NCBI GenBank assembly: GCA_949373155.1
Contig: CASICK010000005.1
Location: 77,423 to 141,422, forward strand
Direction of reading: 5' to 3'
Source of the DNA: an uncultured Synechococcus sp.
GTDB taxonomy: Bacteria > Cyanobacteriota > Cyanobacteriia > PCC-6307 > Cyanobiaceae
DNA length: 64,000 nucleotides
The translations under genes and the position numbers were made by a program. Positions 8,051 to 15,403 of the stretch are shown one piece after another. The notes under the pieces are model-generated. The model was not told the DNA's origin, searched no databases, and saw only the letters and a program-made list of their open reading frames with translations. Every line of letters begins with the position of its first letter. The first letter of the stretch is position 1.

Positions 8051-8317
8051 GTGAGGGGGAGACCTCTTCGAGCGTGGTTGCTTGTTTTGGTGGGTGGGGT
8101 CACGCCTACTGCCTCTCTCACACCTCTTTTGCCACGAACAAGGGATGGAACAAAAGCTTCATTCCCCTGGCTGGACCTAAACGATCACTTGCCGCTGTAT
8201 GACGGGAATCAGATGGGCGCCTGCCTTTCAGGGGGTCACCTGCAAAGCGACTATCAACCCAACAGGGCAACAGGGCAGGCCAAGGAAGAAGAGGATCTAC
8301 AAGGGATGAAGCGCTGA
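8051..8317 (+). CDS. Doubtful ORF, unrecognised
   Basis: An 88-codon frame starting at a GTG, with a hydrophobic N-terminus that could pass as a signal anchor and a hydrophilic remainder. Its stop overlaps the ATG of the following frame (TGATG). No family is recognised, and an opposing frame is open over much of the same stretch. Weak support. Confidence 0.25.
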   Translation: MRGRPLRAWLLVLVGGVTPTASLTPLLPRTRDGTKASFPWLDLNDHLPLYDGNQMGACLSGGHLQSDYQPNRATGQAKEEEDLQGMKR

Positions 8318-8523
8318 TGAGCTGGCAACTTGGAGCGAGCCTGTCCTTCTCCAGTTCCACCAACAGGGGGACCATCCACTCAGATTTAACCTCGACGGAT
8401 ATTTCCCTTCCAAGCTCTGCAGTGCCCAGTGCTAGCCAAGAAAGTAATCAGAATCATTCGTTCGTATCGGCATCAACATCACTTGAAGATGGTCAAGGAT
8501 CAGCTAAAACTGAGGGTCACTAA
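8317..8523 (+). CDS. Doubtful Ser-rich ORF
   Basis: A 68-residue, serine- and threonine-rich low-complexity frame that begins in the TGATG overlap with the previous one. No domain is visible. It may be a relic or a chance ORF. Confidence 0.25.
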   Translation: MSWQLGASLSFSSSTNRGTIHSDLTSTDISLPSSAVPSASQESNQNHSFVSASTSLEDGQGSAKTEGH

Positions 8524-8607
8524 TAAGTGTCAACAACATAAAAAATCCGTAGCATAAAATTATTTATACCCAACTTGAGCCTAATTGATAACCATTTTGA
8601 GATTATT

Positions 8608-8883
8608 TTACTCATTCATCATCCTATTAGGCAGATAATTAGCACCATCATCAGCAGTTAAAAAATCCTTAATGTCTTGCAGTTGCTGTTTAAGTAGTTT
8701 ATTCTCAAGTCGAAACTGGTTGTTACTAGCTAGGATTTCAATATTCAAATCCTTCATGTCTTGGAATAACTGATACTGTCTAGAAATACTTGCTCCATCT
8801 TTATAGGTATCAAAAATCTCCCAAATCATTTTCTTGATTTCTTCAACCCTCTGCTCTGAGACTGTATCTTTTGCGTTTAACAT
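8608..8883 (-). CDS. Hypothetical coiled-coil protein
   Basis: A 91-residue, strongly helical protein. The first half carries EQRVEEIKKMIWEIFDTYKD and the second half a heptad-like NQFRLENKLLKQQLQDIKDFL segment, so it probably forms a coiled coil or helical bundle. No enzyme motif is present. It stands alone within the accessory region and is AT-rich. Family unknown; coding potential is good because the codon pattern is consistent along its whole length. Confidence 0.6.
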   Translation of the reverse strand: MLNAKDTVSEQRVEEIKKMIWEIFDTYKDGASISRQYQLFQDMKDLNIEILASNNQFRLENKLLKQQLQDIKDFLTADDGANYLPNRMMNE

Positions 8884-9214
8884 TAGTTCAGAAGTTAGTT
8901 ATCCAAGTCCTTTACAACTAGTGCACAGGCAGGATGAAAACGAATAGCATGAAGCTTAGACTTAAACCTTGGCTGCTGGAATCTGCTTCATTATAGCCTC
9001 CGTTTCATCAATGGCTGAGCACCACACTTCTTCAGCCTGAGACCCGGCTAACCAAGAGATTTACTCATCTGAATACTTCCGAATTAGGATTACATTTCCA
9101 ACACACGAATAGAGAAGTGAATTTCATAGAAAATGCAATTTAGAAGCTTTTAGTAATGCCCAATTAGGCATAAGTACAACGCTCCGGGACAGCACATTTG
9201 AATGCTGGGCAACA
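8884..9214. other. Gap with a possible gene relic
   Basis: About 330 bases without a complete gene. On the minus strand near 8965-9060 an open stretch without a start reads WLAGSQAEEVWCSAIDETEA then IMKQIPAAKV and a stop, which looks like the end of a lost gene. Nothing else is supported. Confidence 0.3.
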
Positions 9215-9697
9215 CTAAACAGCCGCAGAAGGCTTTTGTCCAGAGCAGGTCAGACACCCCCCATTGATTCGATAAGGGGCAAGATGCCCTCGGAGGCATA
9301 ACGTGCCACGAAAAAACAGAACCTGCCCCAACTCCCTTGCATGGGCGTCTGTAAGCGGCAGAGACAACCATCCATCTGGGACAACGCCGTTCAGTAGAGA
9401 CCGACGCTGCTCCGCATCAATCCGTCGCTGATGCTCCTCACGGTCATTTTTGGCACATACACCTTCAACCTGAAATTCTCGAGAACAATCCAAGCAGGCA
9501 GTCACTAAAGGCTTTTTACGCGCTGAATTATGCGAGAGCTTGTCACCTGGAACCTCACGATCCTGACCACAAGAACATCGGCACCACCAATAAGCATTTC
9601 CGCTTTTGGTACGACGCTCTGAAGCACCTACGACCGTAAGCTTTCCATACACCTCACCAACTCGGTTCCGGGGCTTGGAGGGCATCAGCAATGGCAA
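9215..9697 (-). CDS. Phage-type zinc-ribbon protein
   Basis: A 160-residue protein with two cysteine clusters. The first is WWCRCSCGQDREVPGDKL followed by CLDCS; the second, near the C-terminus, is CLRGHLAPYRINGGCLTCSG. The N-terminal VGEVYGKLTVVGASERRTKSGNAYWWCRCSCG segment is the layout found at the start of many phage AP2/HNH-type DNA-binding proteins, but no HNH nuclease core or AP2 domain follows. The second cluster resembles the C-x2-G-H ... C-x2-C end of HNH-like zinc fingers. It is probably a nucleic-acid-binding protein of phage origin. Confidence 0.68.
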   Translation of the reverse strand: MPLLMPSKPRNRVGEVYGKLTVVGASERRTKSGNAYWWCRCSCGQDREVPGDKLSHNSARKKPLVTACLDCSREFQVEGVCAKNDREEHQRRIDAEQRRSLLNGVVPDGWLSLPLTDAHARELGQVLFFRGTLCLRGHLAPYRINGGCLTCSGQKPSAAV

Positions 9698-9733
9698 GAG
9701 AGTGACCTACCTAGTCATTCTGGCTCAACATTG

Positions 9734-9946
9734 TTAAAATAGTGAATTAGACATCAACCTGGAAATACAAAAAGTCCCATGAACACTTAGAGTATTAAGT
9801 AAAAGCCTAAGCTCGTCACGCATTGCTGGAGAAAGAAATACTGGTTTACTGACGAGACCATTCACATTGAGAGGAGTAGCAATGCATCCTTCAATTATGA
9901 TTAACAGGTGAATCTTCTTAAAACGTACTTACTTCAATCAAAACTC
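9734..9946 (-). pseudogene. Possible gene relic without a start
   Basis: A minus-strand open stretch with protein-like content (HLLIIIEGCIATPLNVNGLV, then FLSPAMRDELRLLLNTLSVH) ending at TAA 9734-9736. There is no ATG, GTG or TTG at a sensible place upstream. It probably represents the end of a truncated gene. The remainder of the 9698-10029 gap shows nothing. Confidence 0.3.
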
Positions 9947-10029
9947 GCATCTGGTTTAAAAAGATGCCATCACGAAAACAACAGTGGCTATCTTGAAAGC
10001 GCCAGAATCATGACATAGCAAACAGAACA

Positions 10030-10218
10030 ATGCGATTAGCACTTACCGCTCTGCTGTCCTTAGCAGCACTCATTTTTGTTCTAGCGACTAGCGCAAAGGA
10101 CAACTACACAATCCATATCGGCGGAAGAACACCTCCTGCAGAGGCTGGCTGCAGTCAAATCGGTCTGGAAAGAACTGATGAGGGAAGGCTATTGGGGATC
10201 TATTCCTGTCCCGCATAG
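10030..10218 (+). CDS. Small secreted protein
   Basis: A 62-residue protein with a classical signal sequence (MRLALTALLSLAALIFVLATSA, cleavage likely after about residue 22). The short mature part has two cysteines (GCSQIGLERT ... YSCPA), which could form a disulphide in the periplasm. Not recognised as a known family. A short run of purines precedes the ATG. Confidence 0.6.
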   Translation: MRLALTALLSLAALIFVLATSAKDNYTIHIGGRTPPAEAGCSQIGLERTDEGRLLGIYSCPA

Positions 10219-10335
10219 CTCTTCACGCTTACTAAAAAACGTGGAAGAATAAAAAATCACTCTTGGCAATTTCATTGAATCATTTGCCTGGGAATCCATA
10301 GCGACGCCTACTCCACCAGCGCGATCGTGCACTGC

Positions 10336-10401
10336 ATGGAAACTGCCAAACAGCTCAGGGTCGGTGATGATGATGAGGCAATCGCAAACACCCACGACTG
10401 A
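10336..10401 (+). CDS. Possible micro-ORF
   Basis: A 21-codon frame, METAKQLRVGDDDEAIANTHD, three bases before the ATG of the next gene. The frame is also open upstream (back to a TGA near 10275), with VHC preceding the ATG. It may be a short coupled peptide or a relic. Weak support. Confidence 0.25.
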   Translation: METAKQLRVGDDDEAIANTHD

Positions 10402-10404
10402 TCA

Positions 10405-10737
10405 ATGAAAGTCTCAAGACCCAGGCTCGAAGAGAGCGACCATATCCGTAAAGAGTTTGGATGTGATGGGATGTGGAAGACTGAAATCACCATCCCAGTC
10501 ACCTTCACTGTCGAGGTCTTCGGCAACAAAGGGCAAACCTCAGAAGAATGGCTGACAAAGGCAATTGAGCATGGTGCTGGTCTGATTGACATCGACGGTG
10601 AGCAGAGGTCAGACCCATGTGAATTGGTCAAGTGGCTGACGGATGGCTCTCGGCACACGACCGACTCACAATTTAGGGGCAAAGTAAATCCTGAGCTGAT
10701 CAAGAGGCTAAAGACATTCATCCAAGAAGCTGAGTAA
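10405..10737 (+). CDS. Hypothetical 110-residue protein
   Basis: A soluble protein with a beta-rich N-terminal half (MWKTEITIPVTFTVEVFGNKG) and a helical C-terminal half ending LIKRLKTFIQEAE. Codon use is similar to neighbouring core genes. It is immediately preceded by a micro-ORF. Its 3' end overlaps by 20 bases a convergent frame at 10718-10930. I do not recognise the family. Confidence 0.55.
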   Translation: MKVSRPRLEESDHIRKEFGCDGMWKTEITIPVTFTVEVFGNKGQTSEEWLTKAIEHGAGLIDIDGEQRSDPCELVKWLTDGSRHTTDSQFRGKVNPELIKRLKTFIQEAE

Positions 10738-10930
10738 CAAGCAGCACCGCCATCTCCTCATCTACCATCCGAGCTGGCTTTCCTGCTGAGATATCCCCCG
10801 CACGGGTAATCGGCTGCCCCAAGGTGCCCAAATCATAAAATTGCTGAGAAGTGTTCTGAGCCGTACTATGTATAAACATTTTGAATAAACTAGCCAAGAC
10901 ATACCCTCCATGCATAGATATTGCCCGCAA
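10718..10930 (-). CDS. Possible small ORF, unrecognised
   Basis: A 70-residue frame (alternative ATG at 10915) that reads MHGGYVLASLFKMFIHSTAQ then LGTLGQPITRAGDISAGKPARMV and an acidic-hydrophobic end. Composition is protein-like. It overlaps the convergent gene by 20 bases. Family unknown. Confidence 0.35.
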   Translation of the reverse strand: MRAISMHGGYVLASLFKMFIHSTAQNTSQQFYDLGTLGQPITRAGDISAGKPARMVDEEMAVLLVTQLLG

Positions 10931-11259
10931 TCATGGATTATGTTTCTTTGACGTAGTCTAAAGACTCAACATGATGATCATCAAAGAAATATATTACGAT
11001 CAAAATACAATGTTAATACTGACGCTGACGCTATACCTTGATCGTTAAAAGCACTAAATCAACAGTCCTCATATACTATTTTTAACTGATCATTATTCAT
11101 CAAAAAATTAAATTTTTTGTTTGATCCGAATCGTTGCACGGCGCATCTCACATGCAAGTTCATGAAATAGCTTATGTGGCTCATTAATAATTAAAATACC
11201 CATGAGTTCCGAATGGGAAGTATCAATTTTCATGTGTACTAACACGATTTACACTAATA
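10931..11259. other. AT-rich gap, nothing recognised
   Basis: About 330 AT-rich bases with no frame of coding character on either strand. It may contain the promoter for the small gene at 11260. Confidence 0.4.
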
Positions 11260-11469
11260 ATGAAAACGACAAAACCACCCCTCCCTATATGGGGACATTC
11301 AGTTGGTGAACCAAACAGTGAAGCCGAGGTTCATCCACATGGGAATCGAGATCTCATTGAATTCGGCCGTACCCATCAGGGCATAGCAATAGCCGGGATA
11401 CCAAATCCTATTGAGTATTCATACTTGCAACAGCCAGATAAACTGAGCAAATTCACTTACTTATCATAA
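11260..11469 (+). CDS. Hypothetical 69-residue protein
   Basis: A proline- and histidine-containing soluble peptide (LPIWGHSVGEPNSEAEVHPH ... LIEFGRTHQGIAIAG). No signal, membrane segment or known motif. It is isolated between AT-rich gaps, so coding status is moderate at best. Confidence 0.4.
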   Translation: MKTTKPPLPIWGHSVGEPNSEAEVHPHGNRDLIEFGRTHQGIAIAGIPNPIEYSYLQQPDKLSKFTYLS

Positions 11470-11555
11470 CCATCTATTGAGAGTAAAATCAGTAATAGCA
11501 CTCATGGCAAAATTTAATTCCTGCTCTAAGTTGCAGATAATTGATCGTGAATAAA

Positions 11556-11762
11556 ATGTCTTCGGAAGTCAGTGACGCCCTTTCCATGCTTAAGGCACTA
11601 CTCAAAAAGGATGACGACTTTGCCGCTCAGATGCGACTTACACCTACCAGTTCTTCTGCAGCAAAATTGGCGTCTGAACATGGCATTCAGGTTTCGCCTG
11701 AGGCTCTATGGCGTAATCGAGGAGTGCTTGTAAGCGATGGACATCCAACTTGGCGAGGTTAA
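11556..11762 (+). CDS. Nif11-like leader peptide family protein
   Basis: A 68-residue protein resembling Nif11-type leader peptides, the precursor family for ribosomally made natural products in cyanobacteria. The amphipathic helix DALSMLKALLKKDDDFAAQM is followed by a region matching the usual AV..A.e.Gf.it.eel pattern (AKLASEHGIQVSPEALW). The tail RNRGVLVSDGHPTWRG has no cysteines, so it is not a lanthipeptide-like core. No lanthionine synthetase, protease or transporter gene lies nearby, so it may be a stand-alone regulator or a relic of the family. I start at the ATG at 11556; a TTG at 11541 is in frame upstream. Confidence 0.62.
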   Translation: MSSEVSDALSMLKALLKKDDDFAAQMRLTPTSSSAAKLASEHGIQVSPEALWRNRGVLVSDGHPTWRG

Positions 11763-12098
11763 TTTTTGGCTCTAAGAGTTACGAATACTATCCACGATCT
11801 AAACCAAGTCCAATACAAGTTTTTAGATAATACTTGGCAGATGCCATTTCCCAATAATTAGATTCAAGATTGGTCAACACCTGCAATTAATACGCGCATA
11901 ATTCCGTTATAAACGAATCCAGGGAATTTTTTTATTCCTGAAATCACAGCGATAGCTACAACACTCCTTCTAGGCAAGGTGCAAGCAAATCGTGAGAATA
12001 ATGATGCCATTCAGATCAAAAATTTTTAATTACGATATTAATCAATCTACGCTCTACCTATCAATTTTATATAAACTTAGTTTTTACAGAAAATTCTG
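11763..12098. other. AT-rich gap, nothing recognised
   Basis: About 335 AT-rich bases. I see no gene; the final 60 bases before 12099 are strongly AT-rich and could hold the promoter of the next gene. Confidence 0.4.
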
Positions 12099-12332
12099 AT
12101 GGCTTGGGAATACACGCAGCTACGCTTCATCCCAGCCGGAAAGAACTGGACTGGTAAAATCGAAGAAATGTGGCTCGACGATAAACATTTAATTTCTCAC
12201 CATAACCAGCGTAGCTTCACATTAGTGGGAGTTATGAACGAGCTAGGAGAACAAGGATGGGAACTAATGACCTTCGCTCAACCATTTACTGGATATCATG
12301 GGGGCTGTTACACGTTCAAACGCAGGCTCTGA
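12099..12332 (+). CDS. DUF4177-like small protein
   Basis: A 77-residue protein with the DUF4177-like layout. An aromatic first strand (MAWEYTQLRFIPAG) is followed by a central NELGEQGWELMTF motif and a final basic YTFKRRL strand. The GEQGWEL core is the most diagnostic part. Function unknown; these small beta-alpha proteins are soluble and widespread. It is isolated, with no obvious operon partner. Confidence 0.65.
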   Translation: MAWEYTQLRFIPAGKNWTGKIEEMWLDDKHLISHHNQRSFTLVGVMNELGEQGWELMTFAQPFTGYHGGCYTFKRRL

Positions 12333-12389
12333 AATCACACAATTTTTACTGAAGCTATTTTCATGGCTTTGCGTTCAAGCTGCTGTGAG

Positions 12390-12521
12390 CTAAGGCTCTA
12401 ATAACATCCCACCGGCTTGAAGCGGAGCACCAATCCACAAAGCCAAAGCATCAGATAAATCATCAGAGATGCTCATAATGTTGCGCGATTGGCTGCCATT
12501 AGAACCTGTTTCAGCAAGCAT
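12390..12521 (-). CDS. Possible 43-residue ORF
   Basis: From an ATG at 12521 (MLAETGSNGSQSRNIMSISD) through a helical stretch DLSDALALWIGAPLQAGGML to a TAG at 12390-12392. The composition is protein-like but no family is recognised. The rest of 12333-12655 shows nothing else. Confidence 0.35.
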   Translation of the reverse strand: MLAETGSNGSQSRNIMSISDDLSDALALWIGAPLQAGGMLLEP

Positions 12522-12655
12522 TCACTAAACACTGAAGTTCTTAGACCACGAGTCCGCACGCACACCACCACCCCAACCGTCAGAACAAATGAGAGCACCA
12601 AGGAGTGGTCTCCCTAACGGGTCATGGCTATTTAGAGAGCAGTGACTTACTAGCC

Positions 12656-12865
12656 ATGGCTGATCACGAAGGACAGAAGCTCACACCTCGCGAGATGGTG
12701 CGAGCGCATCTTCCAATCGTTTTTGATCTGATCAAAACGGGATCGCTTGTCGTGATCGCTGCAACCGGTATTCATCTCAGTCATCACATCCATGAAATGG
12801 CTCATGATGGGATGATCTGGCAAGACGCTCCTAGTGAGACTGATCACGGCGGGCATAAGCACTGA
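12656..12865 (+). CDS. Hypothetical His-rich single-helix protein
   Basis: A 69-residue protein starting MADHEGQKLTPREMVRAHLP. One hydrophobic helix (IVFDLIKTGSLVVIAATGIHL) is followed by a histidine-rich tail (HHIHEMAHDGMIW ... HGGHKH). The tail could bind a metal. A GTG 51 bases upstream is in frame, but the ATG is preferred. Not recognised as a named family. Confidence 0.5.
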   Translation: MADHEGQKLTPREMVRAHLPIVFDLIKTGSLVVIAATGIHLSHHIHEMAHDGMIWQDAPSETDHGGHKH

Positions 12866-12893
12866 CCTGGATTTAAGATCGAGGTCTTGCATA

Positions 12894-13082
12894 TCAGCCG
12901 ACGATTAGTTGCTGGTCTTCCACGCACGCCAGCATGTTGAACCTTCCGTCTAATGCAGCGCTGATCTCATGGCCAACTTGTTGCCTGGGTTTCATAACAG
13001 CTACGCATACTTCATTAGCTACGTCATCTAGCAACAAGTGCTCAATCAGAATGTGCCGTTAGATCTGACGATCAACCTTCAT
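12894..13082 (-). pseudogene. Small gene with in-frame ochre codon
   Basis: From an ATG at 13082 the frame reads seven codons, then TAA at 13059-13061, then a long protein-like stretch (HLLLDDVANEVCVAVMKPRQ, then HEISAALDGRFNMLACVEDQ) to a TGA at 12894-12896. The product without the stop would be 62 residues. It is probably a nonsense-inactivated gene, or one that starts internally at a TTG. Confidence 0.35.
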
Positions 13083-13134
13083 ATCGCTTTGATGGTAAAG
13101 CACCCGGTTTGGATGACTTGGTGGCGCATGCAGT

Positions 13135-13163
13135 AAGCCGCTCCTGGACAGGGCGGCTTTTTT
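13135..13163 (+). terminator. Intrinsic terminator 1 of a cluster
   Basis: Stem AAGCCGC/GCGGCTT with an inner CCT/AGG extension and a T6 tail. No confident plus-strand gene ends just before it. Confidence 0.75.
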
Positions 13164-13250
13164 ATAGAAAATAAGCACTTCTCACTACTGACGCCTACAT
13201 CCTTCGTTGCCAAGTTGATAGCAAGGCGAAGCACCCCCATGCTCGTTGAA

Positions 13251-13285
13251 AAGAATAGTCAGCAGAGGACGACTGTTCTTTTTTT
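13251..13285 (+). terminator. Intrinsic terminator 2 of a cluster
   Basis: Ten-pair stem AAGAATAGTC/GACTGTTCTT (one G-U pair) followed by seven T residues. Only about 90 bases separate it from the preceding terminator. Confidence 0.75.
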
Positions 13286-13356
13286 ATGCCGGGGCAAAAT
13301 GAGTATGTATCACTACGGACATTCCTTTATTCATAAGGCATCTTTGAAGTGAAGCC

Positions 13357-13527
13357 ATGACTGGGGAGTTCAGGCTTCTTGATAAGAGGAACGGTCATGA
13401 GAATGCGGCCGTTCTTTTTTATCGCTTAACGATGCTCGTGGGTTTGTGTCTCGTTGCTCATTACGCCATTCACAAAGCTATTACAGGCTATTGGCAGAGA
13501 AAAATAATGATTAAGGCCTTGATCTAA
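13357..13527 (+). CDS. Possible 56-residue membrane peptide
   Basis: An ATG-initiated frame reading MTGEFRLLDKRNGHENAAVL then a hydrophobic helix (TMLVGLCLVAHYAIHKAITG) and a basic end (YWQRKIMIKALI). The topology is plausible for a small membrane protein. However, a terminator-like hairpin lies inside the frame at 13389-13420, so either the hairpin or the gene may be illusory. A shorter start at 13432 avoids the hairpin. Confidence 0.35.
   Translation: MTGEFRLLDKRNGHENAAVLFYRLTMLVGLCLVAHYAIHKAITGYWQRKIMIKALI
13389..13420 (+). terminator. Intrinsic terminator 3 of a cluster
   Basis: Six-pair stem GAACGG/CCGTTC followed by T6. It overlaps a possible small ORF and is about 105 bases from the previous terminator. 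Confidence 0.55.
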
Positions 13528-13553
13528 TTAGCCCGCTGCCAGTAGCGGGCTAA
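13528..13553. repeat. Perfect 10-bp inverted repeat
   Basis: TTAGCCCGCT and AGCGGGCTAA flank a six-base loop directly after the stop of the small ORF. There is no T-tail on the plus strand, so it is not a canonical terminator in that direction. Confidence 0.7.
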
Positions 13554-13803
13554 AAGAGCCTCCGCTCTCGTCAATGTGGAGAATAGGAGAAAAGGTTGTT
13601 GTTGCTGAAGGTAGAAGAAATCATGCCACTGTGAAGGACGAGTTGATTAAGAGATGAAACGTAGGAACTTTCATGGCTGTTCAGACTTTTAGATCTTGAT
13701 TTAGTTTAATCAGCAAGAGATCACATGCTTAGGAGCAGAAGCTACAACTTAAGTCTTGATACTAAGCTCATCAGCATCTTAAGAGCGTTATACTTCGATT
13801 AAT

Positions 13804-14268
13804 ATGACCAGCACATCGATGACAGGGAAGAAGGCAAAACCATTTAGCATAAAACAAAATATTTCCTCCCTTAACCAGCAGATAAAAACAAAAGAAAAAC
13901 TTGTTCAAAAAATTATTGATCAAAAGCAAGATTTAAGACAATCGTACATTGAAGCGATGGTAGAACTACGAAAGAATGCAGCCAACGAGCTTGCCGGTAT
14001 CGAAAATAATCAGGCTAATTTCACCTCAACAATGGATCGATTAGACAATGAAGAAGAGGTCTTTAGCCTCGAAATCAAAGAGCTTTCAGATCGAAGAGCT
14101 CAACTCAGCAAAAACCTCATAGATCAAAATGCAAGCTTATTTATACCTAAAAAAGTAACTTTAACGCTGATCGTCATCGTTCTTGTCGCCTTGGGCTCAG
14201 GATTGCTTTTATCACGAAATTATCAACTATTCAATCAGCAATGGCCTGAAAAAAGAATTCAGAATTAA
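13804..14268 (+). CDS. Coiled-coil protein with C-terminal membrane anchor
   Basis: A 154-residue protein. About residues 15-105 are almost continuously helical with heptad character (NISSLNQQIKTKEKLVQKII, then ELAGIENNQANFTSTMDRLD). A single hydrophobic segment (VTLTLIVIVLVALGSGLLL, about residues 118-137) and a short charged tail follow. This is a tail-anchor-like topology. No enzymatic motif is present. It is AT-richer than the core. It may be a structural or scaffold protein; family unknown. Confidence 0.65.
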   Translation: MTSTSMTGKKAKPFSIKQNISSLNQQIKTKEKLVQKIIDQKQDLRQSYIEAMVELRKNAANELAGIENNQANFTSTMDRLDNEEEVFSLEIKELSDRRAQLSKNLIDQNASLFIPKKVTLTLIVIVLVALGSGLLLSRNYQLFNQQWPEKRIQN

Positions 14269-14516
14269 ACATTTGCTCAACGACAGCAGGTTGGAAGGTA
14301 AAATATTGATCAATCTCAAAACTAAATACCACCAAGCCCTGCCACGAACAAGCTCGTATCAACCCGATCTCTGGACATGGATGCGAACAACATAGTGAAT
14401 CGACTAATTCCTCTCTATACATCCTTAAAGATTAATCACAGGAAGGGATAGACCTCGCACAGACCGCAAAAATCAGTCCAACAGATAACATTATTACCAA
14501 AATAACAAAATACGAA

Positions 14517-15059
14517 TTACTGACAATTCTTGCCTAAAAATTTAGCAGCAGGAGTATGACCCAGCTCTAACGCTTTTCTCCAATCAACACATGCATCATT
14601 CATATCACCAGACATTTCCATTGAAATGCCACGATTGAAATAAGCATTCCCGTCCTTCGGGCTAATCTCTATTGCCTTATCAAAATCTTGAATTGCACCA
14701 TCAAGGTCACCCAATCTTGCTTTGGCAATTCCACGGCTGCCGTAGGAATCAAGATTGTTTGGATTCAGTTTAATTGCTTCATCGTAATCAAAGATAGAAC
14801 CCTGAAAGTCACCTGATTTTGCTTTTGCAAGACCACGATAGAAGAAACTTTCGGGATCCTCCGGATTTAGCTCTATTGCTTTATCGAAGTCCACAAGTGC
14901 TCCTCGATAGTCACCTGATCCAAGCTTTTCAGCACCGCTATTGAAATCATTCAGGTCAGGAGCAGCGAAACCAGCCGATAAAAGCGCAAGCAAGGAGAGC
15001 AAAACTGCGACTACGGTGTTACGAATAGGCACTTCAAAAAGCTGCTTAACTTCGGCCAT
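14517..15059 (-). CDS. Exported TPR-repeat protein
   Basis: A protein of about 180 residues with an N-terminal hydrophobic segment (VVAVLLSLLALLSAGFA) that works as a signal peptide or anchor. Four tetratricopeptide units follow, each reading like GDYRGALVDFDKAIELNPED ... FFYRGLAKAKSGDFQGSIFD. It likely mediates protein-protein contacts at the membrane or in the periplasm. The last repeat is degenerate and ends with a lone cysteine (LGKNCQ). I start at the ATG at 15059; an in-frame start at 15092 would add 11 residues. It is at the right edge of the accessory region. Confidence 0.82.
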   Translation of the reverse strand: MAEVKQLFEVPIRNTVVAVLLSLLALLSAGFAAPDLNDFNSGAEKLGSGDYRGALVDFDKAIELNPEDPESFFYRGLAKAKSGDFQGSIFDYDEAIKLNPNNLDSYGSRGIAKARLGDLDGAIQDFDKAIEISPKDGNAYFNRGISMEMSGDMNDACVDWRKALELGHTPAAKFLGKNCQ

Positions 15060-15403
15060 CGTAGTCAAAGCATTGCTTGCAGTGAATAGCAACCTGCTTT
15101 GATTGAAAAACTATCGCTGCAAAATCTACCCATGAAGGCAACATACTCATCTATTTAATACACCAAGGCAAATAGGCCGTCGCCAACTTCTATCAGGATT
15201 TCAGCCTTATTTCTGAACCATTTAACTTGTCCCTTTTACAGAGTGGGAAGGGAACCCGTTGGTATCGCTCAGAAACCCCTTGAACACAACAAAGAAATGA
15301 TCCTTGGCGCAGATCACATGATTGAAACCAGCTCAGCCGGAGTCTCTACTCATGTAGCAGCCCTAGCTGGATGATGATCAACGAGTTCGACAATTTCGAT
15401 TTA
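15060..15403. other. Divergent intergenic region
   Basis: About 340 bases between the TPR gene and the dehydrogenase gene, which point away from each other, so it should contain both promoters. I could not single out convincing -10 or -35 boxes. An ATG at 15371 in the dehydrogenase frame is an alternative start. Confidence 0.4.
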
